64,000 nt of DNA from Natronohydrobacter sp. (lineage in GTDB: Bacteria; Pseudomonadota; Alphaproteobacteria; Rhodobacterales; Rhodobacteraceae), in NCBI GenBank assembly GCA_030603695.1, contig JAUVXF010000007.1:62001-126000 (forward strand), written 5' to 3'. Positions 9,208 to 17,638 of the stretch are shown piece by piece (positions within the stretch are counted from its first letter, which is position 1; each line of letters begins with the position of its first letter). The notes beneath the pieces were generated by a model, which was not told where the DNA came from, searched no databases, and worked only from the letters and a program-made list of their open reading frames with translations. A program made the translations under genes and the position numbers.

Positions 9208-9603
9208 ATGCGCCGATTTAGCTTTCTCTCCGCGTCAGCTTTTGGCCTGGTGCTTGCCCTGTCGGCGGCGGCACAGGATATAGAGGTGCCTACAGCGTCT
9301 GACCGGATTGCAACTGGCGTTGGCGCGGTATTGCGCGGGCTGGACAGAGTGGCGGGCACAAGCGAGGATATTGTCTTGCCCTTGGGTGGCAGTGCCGATG
9401 TGGGGCATTTGCGTGTCATGGTGCAGGATTGCCGCTACCCGGAAGAAAACCCCGCAGCCGAAGCCTATGCTTGGATAGAAATTTTTGACATCCGCGCCGA
9501 TGAGATGATCTTTGAAGGCTGGATGATCGCCTCCAGCCCCGCGCTGAATGCGCTGGATCATCGGCGCTATGATCTTTGGCTGTTGCGCTGCACAACGTCC
9601 TGA
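9208..9603 (+). CDS. DUF2155 domain-containing exported protein
   Basis: A 131-residue protein with a signal peptide ([23 protein letters not shown], cleavage after AAA/AQ). The conserved DUF2155 domain contains [18 protein letters not shown], then [20 protein letters not shown] and the C-terminal YDLWLLRC. Two cysteines (in QDCRYP and LLRC) could form a disulfide in the periplasm. No function is established to my knowledge. Genomic pairing with the NDUFA12-like gene is common. Its 3' end overlaps the convergent aat gene by 37 bp. GGCCCCCAG before ATG 9208 is not a strong ribosome site, so translation may be coupled to the gene upstream. Confidence 0.82.
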   Translation: MRRFSFLSASAFGLVLALSAAAQDIEVPTASDRIATGVGAVLRGLDRVAGTSEDIVLPLGGSADVGHLRVMVQDCRYPEENPAAEAYAWIEIFDIRADEMIFEGWMIASSPALNALDHRRYDLWLLRCTTS

Positions 9604-10205
9604 GGGCTTGGCAAGGGAAGGCGGTGAAAATCCGCATCTGCCTGTAGCGCCTGGGCCAGCCGCGCCCGATAGGCGGCGCGCGGAATTTCCACCCCCCCCA
9701 AACTGGCCAAATGATCTGTCAGATATTGGGTATCAAACAGAATAAAGCCACAGGCGCGCAGATGTGTGACCAAAGTGGCCAGCGCAATTTTAGAGGCATC
9801 TGTTCGGCGCGAAAACATGCTTTCACCGCAAAACACACCGCCCAGGGCCACACCATATAGCCCGCCCACCAGCGCCTCACCGTCCCAGACCTCTATGGAA
9901 TGGGCATGGCCCATTGCGTGCAGCGCGATGAAGATTTCTGTGATCTGCGCGTTTATCCATGTGCTGTCGCGCGCGGCGCAGCCCGCGATCACCTCGGCGA
10001 ATGCGCGATCCAGTGTCAGCCGGAACGGGGCCGCCCGAATGCGGCGGCGCAGCGACCGCGACAGGTGCAAGCCCTCCAGCGGCAATACCCCGCGCTGAAC
10101 GGGATCGAACCAATAAAGCTGCTGGTCGTCGCGGCTTTCGGCCATGGGAAACACGCCCATGCGATAGGCCTGCAACACCATATCCGGGGTCAGATCCAGC
10201 CGCAT
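9567..10205 (-). CDS. aat: Leucyl/phenylalanyl-tRNA--protein transferase
   Basis: A 212-residue aminoacyl-transferase that adds Leu or Phe from charged tRNA to N-terminal Lys/Arg of proteins, making N-degrons for ClpS/ClpAP. Family motifs are AYRMGVFPMAESRDD, the segment around YWFDPVQRGVLPL, HSIEVWDGEALVGGLYG and GESMFSRRTDASKIAL. It is the last gene of the ribB-ribH-nusB-aat run, 9 bp after nusB. Its last 37 bases overlap the end of the convergent DUF2155 gene. Confidence 0.94.
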   Translation of the reverse strand: MRLDLTPDMVLQAYRMGVFPMAESRDDQQLYWFDPVQRGVLPLEGLHLSRSLRRRIRAAPFRLTLDRAFAEVIAGCAARDSTWINAQITEIFIALHAMGHAHSIEVWDGEALVGGLYGVALGGVFCGESMFSRRTDASKIALATLVTHLRACGFILFDTQYLTDHLASLGGVEIPRAAYRARLAQALQADADFHRLPLPSPQDVVQRNSQRS

Positions 10206-10214
10206 GGCCGCGGC

Positions 10215-10697
10215 TCAGAACTCTTCTGCGCGGGCCTCGCGCGCCATGTGATCCAGCACGGCATTGACGAAATTCGTCTCGCGCCCTTCGGGAAAAAACG
10301 CCTGCACGATATCCACGAATTCTGAAATCACCACCCGCGCCGGGGTTTCTGCGCCCAGCATTTCAGCCCCTGCCGCACGGAACACGGCGCGCAAGGTGGG
10401 ATCAATCCGGTCAATCCGCCATTTCGCCACAAGCGCGCGGTCTGTCATCTGGTCAATCGCGGCCTGCCGTTCCACCACTGTTTCAATCAGGCGGCGGAAA
10501 TGGGGGATATCGGCCTCTGCCCATGTTTCGGTTTCGGTTTCGGCACCAATGCGATGGGCCTCGAACTGGCGGGTAATTTCGCCAATCGGCACATCAGAGG
10601 CTTCCATCTGAAACAATGCCTGCACCGCATAAAAACGCGCCGCGCCCTTGCGCGCGCGGCGTTCCGGCAGCGACGGGCGGCCCTTTTGCGCGCTCAT
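10215..10697 (-). CDS. nusB: Transcription antitermination factor NusB
   Basis: A 160-residue all-helical RNA-binding protein that joins NusE (S10) on boxA RNA for antitermination of rRNA operons. Motifs are ARFYAVQALFQME at the N-terminus, then IDRIDPTLRAVFRAAGAEM and the C-terminal PARVVISEFVDIVQAFFPEG followed by TNFVNAVLDHMAR. The start overlaps the ribH stop by 4 nt (ATGA), indicating translational coupling. The ribH-nusB pairing is conserved very widely in bacteria. Confidence 0.95.
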   Translation of the reverse strand: MSAQKGRPSLPERRARKGAARFYAVQALFQMEASDVPIGEITRQFEAHRIGAETETETWAEADIPHFRRLIETVVERQAAIDQMTDRALVAKWRIDRIDPTLRAVFRAAGAEMLGAETPARVVISEFVDIVQAFFPEGRETNFVNAVLDHMAREARAEEF

Positions 10698-11257
10698 ATC
10701 TGCGCCCCCCGGCCCAGTTGGGCCTTGTCCTGTAGTGCGATCTGAATCTCATCCTGACCGGGCAAAAACCCGACAGCGCGTTTTGCTCCGCCCCAGCGCC
10801 GCGACAGCGCAATCAGATGCAAGGCCGCCGCAGCCGCCCCGCCGCCCTTGTTCTGCCCATCTGCCGCCGCCCGCACTTCGGCCTGAAGGCGGTTTTCCAC
10901 TGTCAGAATACCATTGCCAATGCAGGCCCCTTGCAACCCCAATAGCTGAATGGCGCGCGAACTGTCATTGCACACAGTGTCATAATGCGTGGTCTCGCCC
11001 CGGATGACACAGCCCAGCGCTACGAAACCATCAAAATTGGCCATGCGAAATGCCTGCCCAATTGCGGTGGGCACTTCCAGCGCGCCGGGCACTTCTACTG
11101 TGTCATGGCTGCCGCCTGCGGCCTCTATCTCTGCGCGCGCACCTGCCAGCAGTTGATCTGCGATATCCTTGTAATAGGGGGCCACCACGATCAAGAGCTT
11201 CGGGGCCTTCTCAAATACCGGGCGCGGCAAAGTGTAATGCGTTTCATGTCCGGCCAT
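10694..11257 (-). CDS. ribH: 6,7-dimethyl-8-ribityllumazine synthase
   Basis: A 187-residue enzyme that condenses 5-amino-6-ribitylamino-uracil with dihydroxybutanone phosphate in riboflavin synthesis. Visible motifs are VEVPGALEVPTAIGQAF (substrate-binding loop), GFVALGCVIRGETTHYD with the phosphate-binding GET, and GNGILTVE. There is a C-terminal tail of about 35 residues beyond the usual end (GGAKRAVGFLPGQDE...). Start ATG 11257 (MAGHETHYTLP) lies 1 bp after the ribB stop, so the two riboflavin genes are tightly coupled. ATGA overlap leads into nusB. Confidence 0.94.
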   Translation of the reverse strand: MAGHETHYTLPRPVFEKAPKLLIVVAPYYKDIADQLLAGARAEIEAAGGSHDTVEVPGALEVPTAIGQAFRMANFDGFVALGCVIRGETTHYDTVCNDSSRAIQLLGLQGACIGNGILTVENRLQAEVRAAADGQNKGGGAAAAALHLIALSRRWGGAKRAVGFLPGQDEIQIALQDKAQLGRGAQI

Positions 11258-11258
11258 G

Positions 11259-12386
11259 TCAGACCCCTTTTGATGCGGGAATTTTACGGGTTCCGGTAAT
11301 GGACAGCCCGTAGCCCTCCAGCCCGACAACCTTGGGCGTGGCGGAATTTGTCAGCAAGATTAGCTCTTGCAGGCCCAGAGATGACAATATCTGCGCCCCA
11401 AGGCCATATTGGCGCAGTGTCTGGGGCGATGTTTCAGAGGCCGCAAGTTTCATATGCGTGTCGCGCAACAGCACCACAACCCCGCGCCCTTCGGCCCCGA
11501 TAAGGCGCATGGCATCGCCAAATTCACCCGCGCGCACCGCGCCAGATGTGCCCACCATATCCAGCAGCGGATCAAAGGCGTGCATCCGCACCATCACCGG
11601 GCCGGGTGTGCTGATATCCCCCTTGATAAGCACCACATGTTCGGCCCCTTGGGTGGTGTCGGAATAAATGCGCATCACCCAATCGCCGCCAAATTCTGAG
11701 GAAATCTGGCGCTCGCTCATCACCCGCACCAGATTGTCATGGCGCCGCCGATAGGCGATCAGGTCTGAAATCGTGCCAATTTTCAGCCCGTGTTTTTGTG
11801 CGAAAGCCACCAGATCGGGCAGCCGCGCCATGGAACCATCTTCTTTCATGATCTCGCAAATCACGCCCGAAGGGTTCAGGCCCGCAAGGCGCGAGATATC
11901 CACCGCCGCTTCGGTATGGCCCGCACGCACCAGCACGCCGCCATCACGCGCGCGCAGCGGAAAGACATGGCCCGGCGTGGCAATATCGGCCGCACCCTTG
12001 GCGGGATCAATTGCCACAGCAACCGTGCGCGCGCGGTCATAGGCGGAAATCCCGGTGGAAACACCTTCGCGCGCCTCGATAGACACAGTGAAGGCAGTTT
12101 CATGGCGCGACGAATTGCTGGACGCCATCAAAGGCAAGCCAAGCTGGTCAATCCGCTCTCCCGGCAGTGTCAGGCAGATCAGGCCCTTGCAATGGGTGGC
12201 CATGAAATTGATCACCTCTGGCGTGGCCATCTGCGCGGGGATCACAAGATCACCCTCATTCTCGCGGTCTTCGTGATCCACCAGAATGAACATGCGGCCA
12301 TTGCGCGCCTCTGCAATGATCTCTTCGGTGGAAGAGATGGCATCTCTCCAATTCTGCTCAACGTCTCCGGGGGTCTCGTATGTCAT
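11259..12386 (-). CDS. ribB: 3,4-dihydroxy-2-butanone-4-phosphate synthase with degenerate GTP cyclohydrolase II domain
   Basis: A 375-residue RibBA-layout protein. The N-terminal DHBP synthase domain (1-205) is intact: metal/substrate motif DHEDRENEGDLVIPA (37-51), GISAYDRART, and TPGHVFPLRARDGGVLVRAGHTE (138-160). The C-terminal GCHII-like domain (215-375) keeps the scaffold (RQYGLGAQIL, GLEGYGL). However, the three zinc cysteines are absent. The stretch MVRMHAFDPLLDMVGTSG replaces the usual zinc loop, and no cysteine occurs anywhere in this half. It should therefore make dihydroxybutanone phosphate only, with GCHII activity supplied by another gene. Such RibB proteins with an inactive second half are known in alphaproteobacteria. 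Start ATG 12386 (MTYETPGDVEQ). I saw no FMN riboswitch upstream. Confidence 0.92.
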   Translation of the reverse strand: MTYETPGDVEQNWRDAISSTEEIIAEARNGRMFILVDHEDRENEGDLVIPAQMATPEVINFMATHCKGLICLTLPGERIDQLGLPLMASSNSSRHETAFTVSIEAREGVSTGISAYDRARTVAVAIDPAKGAADIATPGHVFPLRARDGGVLVRAGHTEAAVDISRLAGLNPSGVICEIMKEDGSMARLPDLVAFAQKHGLKIGTISDLIAYRRRHDNLVRVMSERQISSEFGGDWVMRIYSDTTQGAEHVVLIKGDISTPGPVMVRMHAFDPLLDMVGTSGAVRAGEFGDAMRLIGAEGRGVVVLLRDTHMKLAASETSPQTLRQYGLGAQILSSLGLQELILLTNSATPKVVGLEGYGLSITGTRKIPASKGV

Positions 12387-12578
12387 AGGGCGATCCTTTG
12401 TCTCTTGCCTTGGCAAATAGCTTAAAGGGGCAGGCGGGAAAAGGGGGGTTGCACCGGCGCAATGCCGCCCGCATGCACAAGGGCTGTGCAACGCCCCCCA
12501 GCGCACGCCCCGGATACCCGATATTTGCCCAAGCCTGCCATTCTGGCGCGCAGCACAGCTACATAACGGGAGAATGGC

Positions 12579-13193
12579 ATGGACAGCACCCAAGACCAGT
12601 TCATAACGGCATTGGCCAAAGACATTCTCACCCGCGAGGGGGGCTTCGTGAAAGACCCAGATGATCCCGGCGGGGCCACAAATTTTGGCATATCCATTCA
12701 CACCCTGCGCCGCTTGCGCCCCGGCCAGCAGACTGGCCCAGAGGATGTGGCCGCGCTGACACAGGAAAAGGCGCTGGAGATTTATGTGACAGAGCATTTC
12801 GACCGCCCGCGCCTTGCCTCTCTGCCGCAGCCGCTTTGGCCCAGCGTGTTTGACATGCATGTGCATTCAGGCGCCAATGCCGTGCGGATATTGCAAAGCC
12901 TGCTTGGCCAGATGGGGCTGGACGTGGCGGTGGATGGTGTGATCGGCCCGCAAACCGCTTCTGCCGCGCATGAAGGGCTGGCGCGCGCGCCTGCGCATCT
13001 GGTCGATGCCTATGGCATTGCACGGCGCGATTATTATTACCGCTTGGCAGATCAGCGCCCCGCCAGCCGCAAATTTGCCCGCAGCACGAATGGCGGCAAG
13101 GGGGGCTGGATTTTGCGCGCAGAGGCGTTTATCAGCCCGCGCTTTCACCTGAGCACGGCAGAGCACCGCAGCCGCACAGGGGCTTGGGCATGA
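12579..13193 (+). CDS. Holin-associated N-acetylmuramidase (glycoside hydrolase 108 type endolysin)
   Basis: A 204-residue murein hydrolase. The N-terminus carries the GH108 signature LTREGGFVKDPDDPGGATNF, where Glu20 in REGG is the expected catalytic acid. A helical middle follows, then a peptidoglycan-binding-type segment with VDGVIGPQTASAA. There is no signal peptide, so export would depend on the holin. The gene overlaps the next (holin) by ATGA, so the two are made together. No phage structural, terminase or integrase genes are nearby. That argues for a chromosomal lysis cassette such as the one serving gene transfer agents in Rhodobacter rather than a prophage. Confidence 0.87.
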   Translation: MDSTQDQFITALAKDILTREGGFVKDPDDPGGATNFGISIHTLRRLRPGQQTGPEDVAALTQEKALEIYVTEHFDRPRLASLPQPLWPSVFDMHVHSGANAVRILQSLLGQMGLDVAVDGVIGPQTASAAHEGLARAPAHLVDAYGIARRDYYYRLADQRPASRKFARSTNGGKGGWILRAEAFISPRFHLSTAEHRSRTGAWA

Positions 13194-13681
13194 TGCGCGC
13201 CTTGGCCAGGTTTTTGTTTGGCGGGGCGGGTGGTGCGCGCGCTTTGGGGCAAAGCGTGACCACCATGGCAGAGGTATTCCGCCCCAATGCCACCCGCGCG
13301 CTGGAATTGGGGCATGACGCCTATATCGCCGCCCATTCGAGCCATATGACAGAATTTCAGCATATCCGCGCGGGCCGGTTTGATGCGCTGGTCAATGGCC
13401 TGAACCGCCTGCCCCGCCCTTTGCTGGCGCTGGGAACATTGGCATTGTTTGGCTATGCCATGGCAGATCCCGAAGGCTTTGGCCTGCGCATGACAGCGCT
13501 TGCACTGGTGCCAGAGCCGCTATGGTGGTTACTGGGGGCTGTGGTTGCGTTTTATTTTGGCGCACGCGAGACGCATTATCTGCGGGGCCGAAACATCATC
13601 CCGCCCACAGCACCGCCGCCCGAAAACGCGGCACTGGCGCAGTGGCAGGCCAGCATGCCTGCGGCTGGTCACGATCCCTGA
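13190..13681 (+). CDS. Holin family protein
   Basis: A 163-residue membrane protein beginning MMRALARFLFGGAGG. An amphipathic region with VTTMAEVFRPNATRALELGHD is followed by two clear transmembrane helices (about 83-100, LALGTLALFGYAMA; about 112-128, WWLLGAVVAFYFGARE). A charged, Pro-rich cytoplasmic tail ends it. This is the architecture of holins encoded beside GH108 endolysins in Rhodobacterales. It would form membrane pores that release the muramidase. ATG 13190 overlaps the endolysin stop (ATGA). The 3' end overlaps the convergent DUF3775 gene by 13 bp. Confidence 0.82.
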   Translation: MMRALARFLFGGAGGARALGQSVTTMAEVFRPNATRALELGHDAYIAAHSSHMTEFQHIRAGRFDALVNGLNRLPRPLLALGTLALFGYAMADPEGFGLRMTALALVPEPLWWLLGAVVAFYFGARETHYLRGRNIIPPTAPPPENAALAQWQASMPAAGHDP

Positions 13682-13998
13682 CGCAGGAAATCTTCTTCCT
13701 CGCCGGTCACATCCAGCCCCAGCGCTTCCAGCCCGCTTTCCAGATTTTCGGCCAGATGGGGCATGCCCAGCAGGTAATCGGCGGTGGGCGTGGTGGCCTC
13801 TGTAATGGCAGTCGACACGGCCTCGGCGTAATCCTCTGGTTCAAACGCGCCCCGGCCAATCCATGCCACGGCAGTCAGACTGGCTTTCTCATCATCGTTC
13901 AGCGCATCGATAAAGGCATGCCCTTCGGCATCGCCGACAGTGCCTTCGCGGGCCAGATAGATGATATGCACGATTTTGCGCACACTGATGGCAAGCAT
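13669..13998 (-). CDS. DUF3775 domain-containing protein
   Basis: A 109-residue acidic cytoplasmic protein starting MLAISVRKIVHIIYLARE. The central AFIDALNDDEKASLTAVAWI and RGAFEPEDYAEAV segments, with the C-terminal ADYLLGMPHLAENLESGLEAL, match the DUF3775 pattern. No function is established to my knowledge. I placed the start at ATG 13998, removing 16 residues of the track ORF. AAGGAGGCTGTC precedes it, a strong ribosome site. It converges on the holin gene with a 13 bp overlap. Confidence 0.75.
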   Translation of the reverse strand: MLAISVRKIVHIIYLAREGTVGDAEGHAFIDALNDDEKASLTAVAWIGRGAFEPEDYAEAVSTAITEATTPTADYLLGMPHLAENLESGLEALGLDVTGEEEDFLRQGS

Positions 13999-14425
13999 GA
14001 CAGCCTCCTTCTGTTGCACCAAGTGTCGCGCAAAGAGGCAGAGCATGCAACGGATTTATCAGGGGCGGCACCGCGCGCCATGGCCTTGGCCTATGGACAG
14101 GCTTGGCACATGCCGCCCGCTAGTGGCCTGCACCTAACGGAGGGTTCCGGCATGACGGGCAGCTTTGGGGGGAGAGGGGCCATTCGCAAAGCCGCGCAGC
14201 GTCGGGCCGCGGTGCGGCGATCTGTCCTTGAGGCTATGTCACTTTATGGCGGCAATGTCCGAACGAAACTCAGGCTAAGCGCAGGATGCAGCCAAATCGC
14301 CGTGCCGGGGGGCGGCCCGGCGATGCGCGGCGGCCTTCGGCCTTGATTCCGCGCTTAGTGCTCATCTCGAACGTCCCCTCTCCCCTCAAACCCGCCCCTG
14401 AGCGCCCACCTTCACGCGCAAAACA
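13999..14425. other. Intergenic region, 427 bp, no firm gene
   Basis: No recognised gene on either strand. The only candidate is a 64-codon plus-strand ORF at 14152-14346 (MTGSFGGRGAIRKAAQRR...), which has GGAGG 8-10 nt upstream but a low-complexity Ala/Arg/Gly product that I do not recognise. It also contains a GC-rich dyad (GCCGGGGGGCGGCCCGGC near 14305) that may be part of a terminator or a decayed repeat. Confidence 0.4.
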
Positions 14426-15322
14426 CTAGAGCAGTGCGGGTTCAGGCACATCCATGCCCGCGGCCCGTGCTTCGCGGCGCAATTCGGTGCACAAAAGATC
14501 GCAAAACCGCCGGCGCGGCGTGTTGGGATCAAACATCAACCCCAACAGACGCAAGGGCGGCGGATCGCCCAACGGCATGACGCGCAATTGCGGGCTGTGC
14601 AATTTGGGATGGTCAGGCACAACAGACACACCCAAGCCCGCCGCAACAAGGGCAAGCACACCGTCCTGCGTATCCACCTCCATCACGGTTTGAACCTGAA
14701 TGCCGTTATGTTCCAACGCGCGTTCCACCATTTCGCCCACGCGGGCCTGACGGGAAAAGCGTACATAGGGGTTGTTTTGCAGCAAATCGCGGAAATCCGT
14801 GCCCTGCGCGCTGGCATGGGCCACAACAACCAGCCGTTGCGCGCTGATGGTGGTAAAGACAAACCCCGGCGCAAGTTCGGTTGTGCCGGTTGTCAGCGCC
14901 ACATCTATCAGCCCTGCGCGCAGCGAGGCTTCCAATTCATGCGCAAGCCCGGTTGTCAGGCGCATTTCCAGCCGTGGGTGGCTTTCGCGCAAGCGGCGCA
15001 ACGCGGCGGGCAGCAGGGTGGAAACAGCCGTATGCACTGCCCCGATCCGCAGCTTGCCGGCATTGCTGTCACGGCGCAGGCTTTCGGACAGGTCTTCCCA
15101 TATTTTTATCACTTCGCGCGCGCGGCCAATGAAATCGCGCCCTTCCTGTGTCAGCACAGGCGGACGGCGCGAGCGGTCGAACAGGCGCAAATCCACATCT
15201 GCCTCCAGCCCGCGCATTTGCACTGAAATCGCCGAGGCCGAAAGTTCCAGCGCCTCTGCCGCTTGGGCAAAGCTGCCGTGATCGACCACCGCAATAAAGG
15301 TATAAAGCGATTTTACATCCAT
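14426..15322 (-). CDS. LysR-family transcriptional regulator of the adjoining catabolic island
   Basis: A 298-residue LysR-type regulator. The N-terminal winged helix-turn-helix is MDVKSLYTFIAVVDHGSFAQ followed by AAEALELSASAISVQMRGLE. The periplasmic-binding-protein-like effector domain covers about 90-295. The gene begins 3 bp after the TSUP exporter, so it is the last gene of the TPP-tctCBA-TSUP-lysR run. The likely target is the divergent intergenic region 21015-21248, which carries a perfect TGTAAGA-TAT-TCTTACA palindrome. That assignment is an inference from position, and the effector would presumably be the imported acid. Confidence 0.9.
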   Translation of the reverse strand: MDVKSLYTFIAVVDHGSFAQAAEALELSASAISVQMRGLEADVDLRLFDRSRRPPVLTQEGRDFIGRAREVIKIWEDLSESLRRDSNAGKLRIGAVHTAVSTLLPAALRRLRESHPRLEMRLTTGLAHELEASLRAGLIDVALTTGTTELAPGFVFTTISAQRLVVVAHASAQGTDFRDLLQNNPYVRFSRQARVGEMVERALEHNGIQVQTVMEVDTQDGVLALVAAGLGVSVVPDHPKLHSPQLRVMPLGDPPPLRLLGLMFDPNTPRRRFCDLLCTELRREARAAGMDVPEPALL

Positions 15323-15325
15323 ACT

Positions 15326-16090
15326 CTAACCACCTGTCACGCCGCGCCAGATCAAGTTAAGCCCCAGACATAGCAACACTGCCAAGACCAACGCGCGGAA
15401 TTTCTGCGCAGGCACCCGGGCCACCATCAGATTGCCAAGCCACATGCCTGCTATTGCAGCAGGCAGCGCGATAGCCGAGAGAAACAGCCGCTCTGCCGTG
15501 AACACCCCCACCAGCACAAACGCGCCCGAAATCAGCACCGCAGAAAGAATGAAAAACAGGCTGAGTGCTGACAGGAATTCGCGCCGATCTGTTTGCAGGC
15601 CCAGCAGATACATCACAAATAGCGGCCCGCCCACAGTTGTCATGGCCCCCACCGCCCCGCCCAGAATACCCGCCGCCCAGCCTGCGCCACGTTCACGCGC
15701 GGGCGCGATGAACAGATTGACCTTGCCCAGCGAAAGGCCGGAAAACGCCACCACCACAGCGCCCAGTGCCAGCATCAGCAGCGAATCGGAAAAGCTGGTA
15801 ATCATCAGCGCGCCCAGCGGCACGCCAATCGCGATCCCCCACAGCACCGGGGCAAAGCGCCGGGCGGTATCGCGCATCTGCCCCATTTGCAGAAACTGCG
15901 CGATATTGGTCAGAAACAGCACCACCACATTCACCGCCAAAGCCGCATCTATGGGCACGAAGAAGGGCAACAGGGCCATTGTGGTTAGCGGCAGGCCAAA
16001 GCCCAAGGCGCCCTTCACCATGCCCCCAAGGATGAAGCTTGCAGCCACCAGCGCCATGTCCCACAGGGTGATCGTGCTGAAAATCACCAT
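15326..16090 (-). CDS. TSUP (TauE/SafE) family transporter, putative sulfite or organic-anion exporter
   Basis: A 254-residue membrane protein with about eight hydrophobic helices. The two TauE/SafE half-repeats are visible: GGMVKGALGFGLPLTTMALL at 22-41 and AAGILGGAVGAMTTVGGPLF at about 145-164. Characterised relatives export sulfite, sulfoacetate or other organosulfur anions, though some members move other carboxylates. It lies 9 bp after tctA and 3 bp before the LysR gene. The position inside a catabolic operon suggests export of a product such as sulfite. The start is ATG 16090 (MVIFSTITLWDM). Confidence 0.85.
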   Translation of the reverse strand: MVIFSTITLWDMALVAASFILGGMVKGALGFGLPLTTMALLPFFVPIDAALAVNVVVLFLTNIAQFLQMGQMRDTARRFAPVLWGIAIGVPLGALMITSFSDSLLMLALGAVVVAFSGLSLGKVNLFIAPARERGAGWAAGILGGAVGAMTTVGGPLFVMYLLGLQTDRREFLSALSLFFILSAVLISGAFVLVGVFTAERLFLSAIALPAAIAGMWLGNLMVARVPAQKFRALVLAVLLCLGLNLIWRGVTGG

Positions 16091-16099
16091 GCGCGCGGG

Positions 16100-17638
16100 T
16101 CAGTCTTGTGTGCCAGAGGCTTGGCTTGTCTTGGCGTAAGTGGCCATTTCCCGCTTCAGCCGCGCGGCGCGCATGGTGGCGCGAATGATCATCACCACCG
16201 AAAACGCGGTCAGGCACAGAAACAGGATGGTAATCGGCCCGCGTGCAAAGATGCTCAGATCCCCGCGTGACATCAGCATGGCTTGGCGGAAATTGTTTTC
16301 CAGCATCGGCCCAAGGATAAAGCCGATCAGAAACGGCGCTGCGGGCACGCGCAAAAGCAGCATGATATACCCCACAACCCCCATCACCAGCATCACCGCC
16401 ACATCAAAGATCGAATTATTGACGGCATAAACCCCGAACACACACAGCACCAGAACCCCCGGAAACAGCAGGTTGGAGGGGACATCGGCAATATAGCGGA
16501 ACAGGCGGATGGCGATAGAGCCAATTATCAGCAGCAAAAGCGAACTGGCAATAAGCCCGATGAACAGCGCATAGACGATATCGGCATTGTTCAGAAACAG
16601 CAGCGGCCCCGGTGTCAGGTTATGCACCATGAATGCGCCGATGATGATGGCGGTAATCACATCGCCCGGAATACCCAGAGACAGAAGCGGGATAAGCGTT
16701 GCGCCTGCCACGCCGTTATTGCCTGCCTCTGCGGCGGCCACGCCTTCCAATTCACCCTTGCCAAAATTCTCGCGGTTGGGGGAGGCGCGGCGCGCTTCAG
16801 AATAGGACAAAAACGCCGAAGGGGCCGCGCCAATGCCGGGGATCGCACCCAGGAATACGCCAATCGCACTGCCGCGAAAGATGGATTTCAGGCAGCGCCG
16901 GAAATCCAGCCATTTCAGCCGTGAATAGCCCATGCCGCGCACGCGGTGATCCTGCGCTTCGGATTTGCGCATGTAAGAGATGATTTCAGGCAGCGCGAAG
17001 AGGCCAATCAACACCGCGATAAAGTTCAGCCCGCCCCGCATATCGATAGAGCCGAATGTCAGCCGCTCTGTGCCAGCGATAAAATCCAGCCCGATCGTGG
17101 CCAGCATCAGCCCCAGCCCTGCCGCGACAATCCCCTTGACCAGACTATCCCCCGACACACCCGCAATGATGGTAAGGGAAAAGACGATCAGCGTGAACAT
17201 CTCTGGCGGGCCGAAATTAAGCGCGAAAGACGCAAGCCATGCGGCAAAGACAATAAGCGCAAGGTTGGAGATGAGATCGGCGATGCAAGAGGCATAAAGC
17301 GACATGCTCAGCGCCTCGCCCGCGCGGCCCTGTTCAGCCATCGGATAGCCATCCAGCGCCGTGGCGGAAGATGCAGGCGTGCCGGGTGTTTTTATCAAAA
17401 TGGCCGGGATAGAGCCGCCGAAAATGCCGCCTTTATAGACGCCCAACAGTAGCAAAATGCCGAAAATCGGTTGCAGGGCAAAGGTGAAAGGCAGAGTCAG
17501 GGCCACGGCCATGGTGGCCGACATGCCCGGAATAGCCCCGGCAATCACCCCGATTGTCACGCCAAGCCCCAGAAAGAAGATGCTTTCCCATTGCGCAACA
17601 AGCGTAAACCCTGCGCTCAGGGCTTCTAGGAATGTCAT
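16100..17638 (-). CDS. tctA: Tripartite tricarboxylate transporter, large permease TctA
   Basis: A 512-residue inner-membrane permease with about twelve hydrophobic segments. Family blocks are GAIPGMSATMAVALTLPFTF at the N-terminus, GGSIPAILIKTPGTPASSAT (about 73-92), and the internal-repeat counterpart GAIPGIGAAPSAFLSYSEAR. With TctB and the periplasmic binding protein TctC it forms a secondary, ion-coupled importer for carboxylates such as citrate, tartrate or related acids. It overlaps tctB by 4 nt (ATGA). The transported compound is presumably the substrate of the surrounding catabolic genes. Confidence 0.95.
   Translation of the reverse strand: MTFLEALSAGFTLVAQWESIFFLGLGVTIGVIAGAIPGMSATMAVALTLPFTFALQPIFGILLLLGVYKGGIFGGSIPAILIKTPGTPASSATALDGYPMAEQGRAGEALSMSLYASCIADLISNLALIVFAAWLASFALNFGPPEMFTLIVFSLTIIAGVSGDSLVKGIVAAGLGLMLATIGLDFIAGTERLTFGSIDMRGGLNFIAVLIGLFALPEIISYMRKSEAQDHRVRGMGYSRLKWLDFRRCLKSIFRGSAIGVFLGAIPGIGAAPSAFLSYSEARRASPNRENFGKGELEGVAAAEAGNNGVAGATLIPLLSLGIPGDVITAIIIGAFMVHNLTPGPLLFLNNADIVYALFIGLIASSLLLLIIGSIAIRLFRYIADVPSNLLFPGVLVLCVFGVYAVNNSIFDVAVMLVMGVVGYIMLLLRVPAAPFLIGFILGPMLENNFRQAMLMSRGDLSIFARGPITILFLCLTAFSVVMIIRATMRAARLKREMATYAKTSQASGTQD

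Noticed and set aside
8226-9419. 397-codon minus-strand ORF including msrB
   Set aside because: Only the part from 8669 has MsrB character and it has its own strong ribosome site. The rest overlaps two real plus-strand genes.
12387-12578. FMN riboswitch upstream of ribB
   Set aside because: I looked for the conserved FMN-aptamer bases and saw none. The region is short and contains no paired stem pattern of that class.
12579-13681. Prophage remnant
   Set aside because: No capsid, terminase, portal, integrase or repressor gene is present near the muramidase and holin.
14152-14346. 64-codon plus-strand ORF as a real gene
   Set aside because: Product is low-complexity Ala/Arg/Gly, unrecognised, and not clearly supported apart from a GGAGG upstream.
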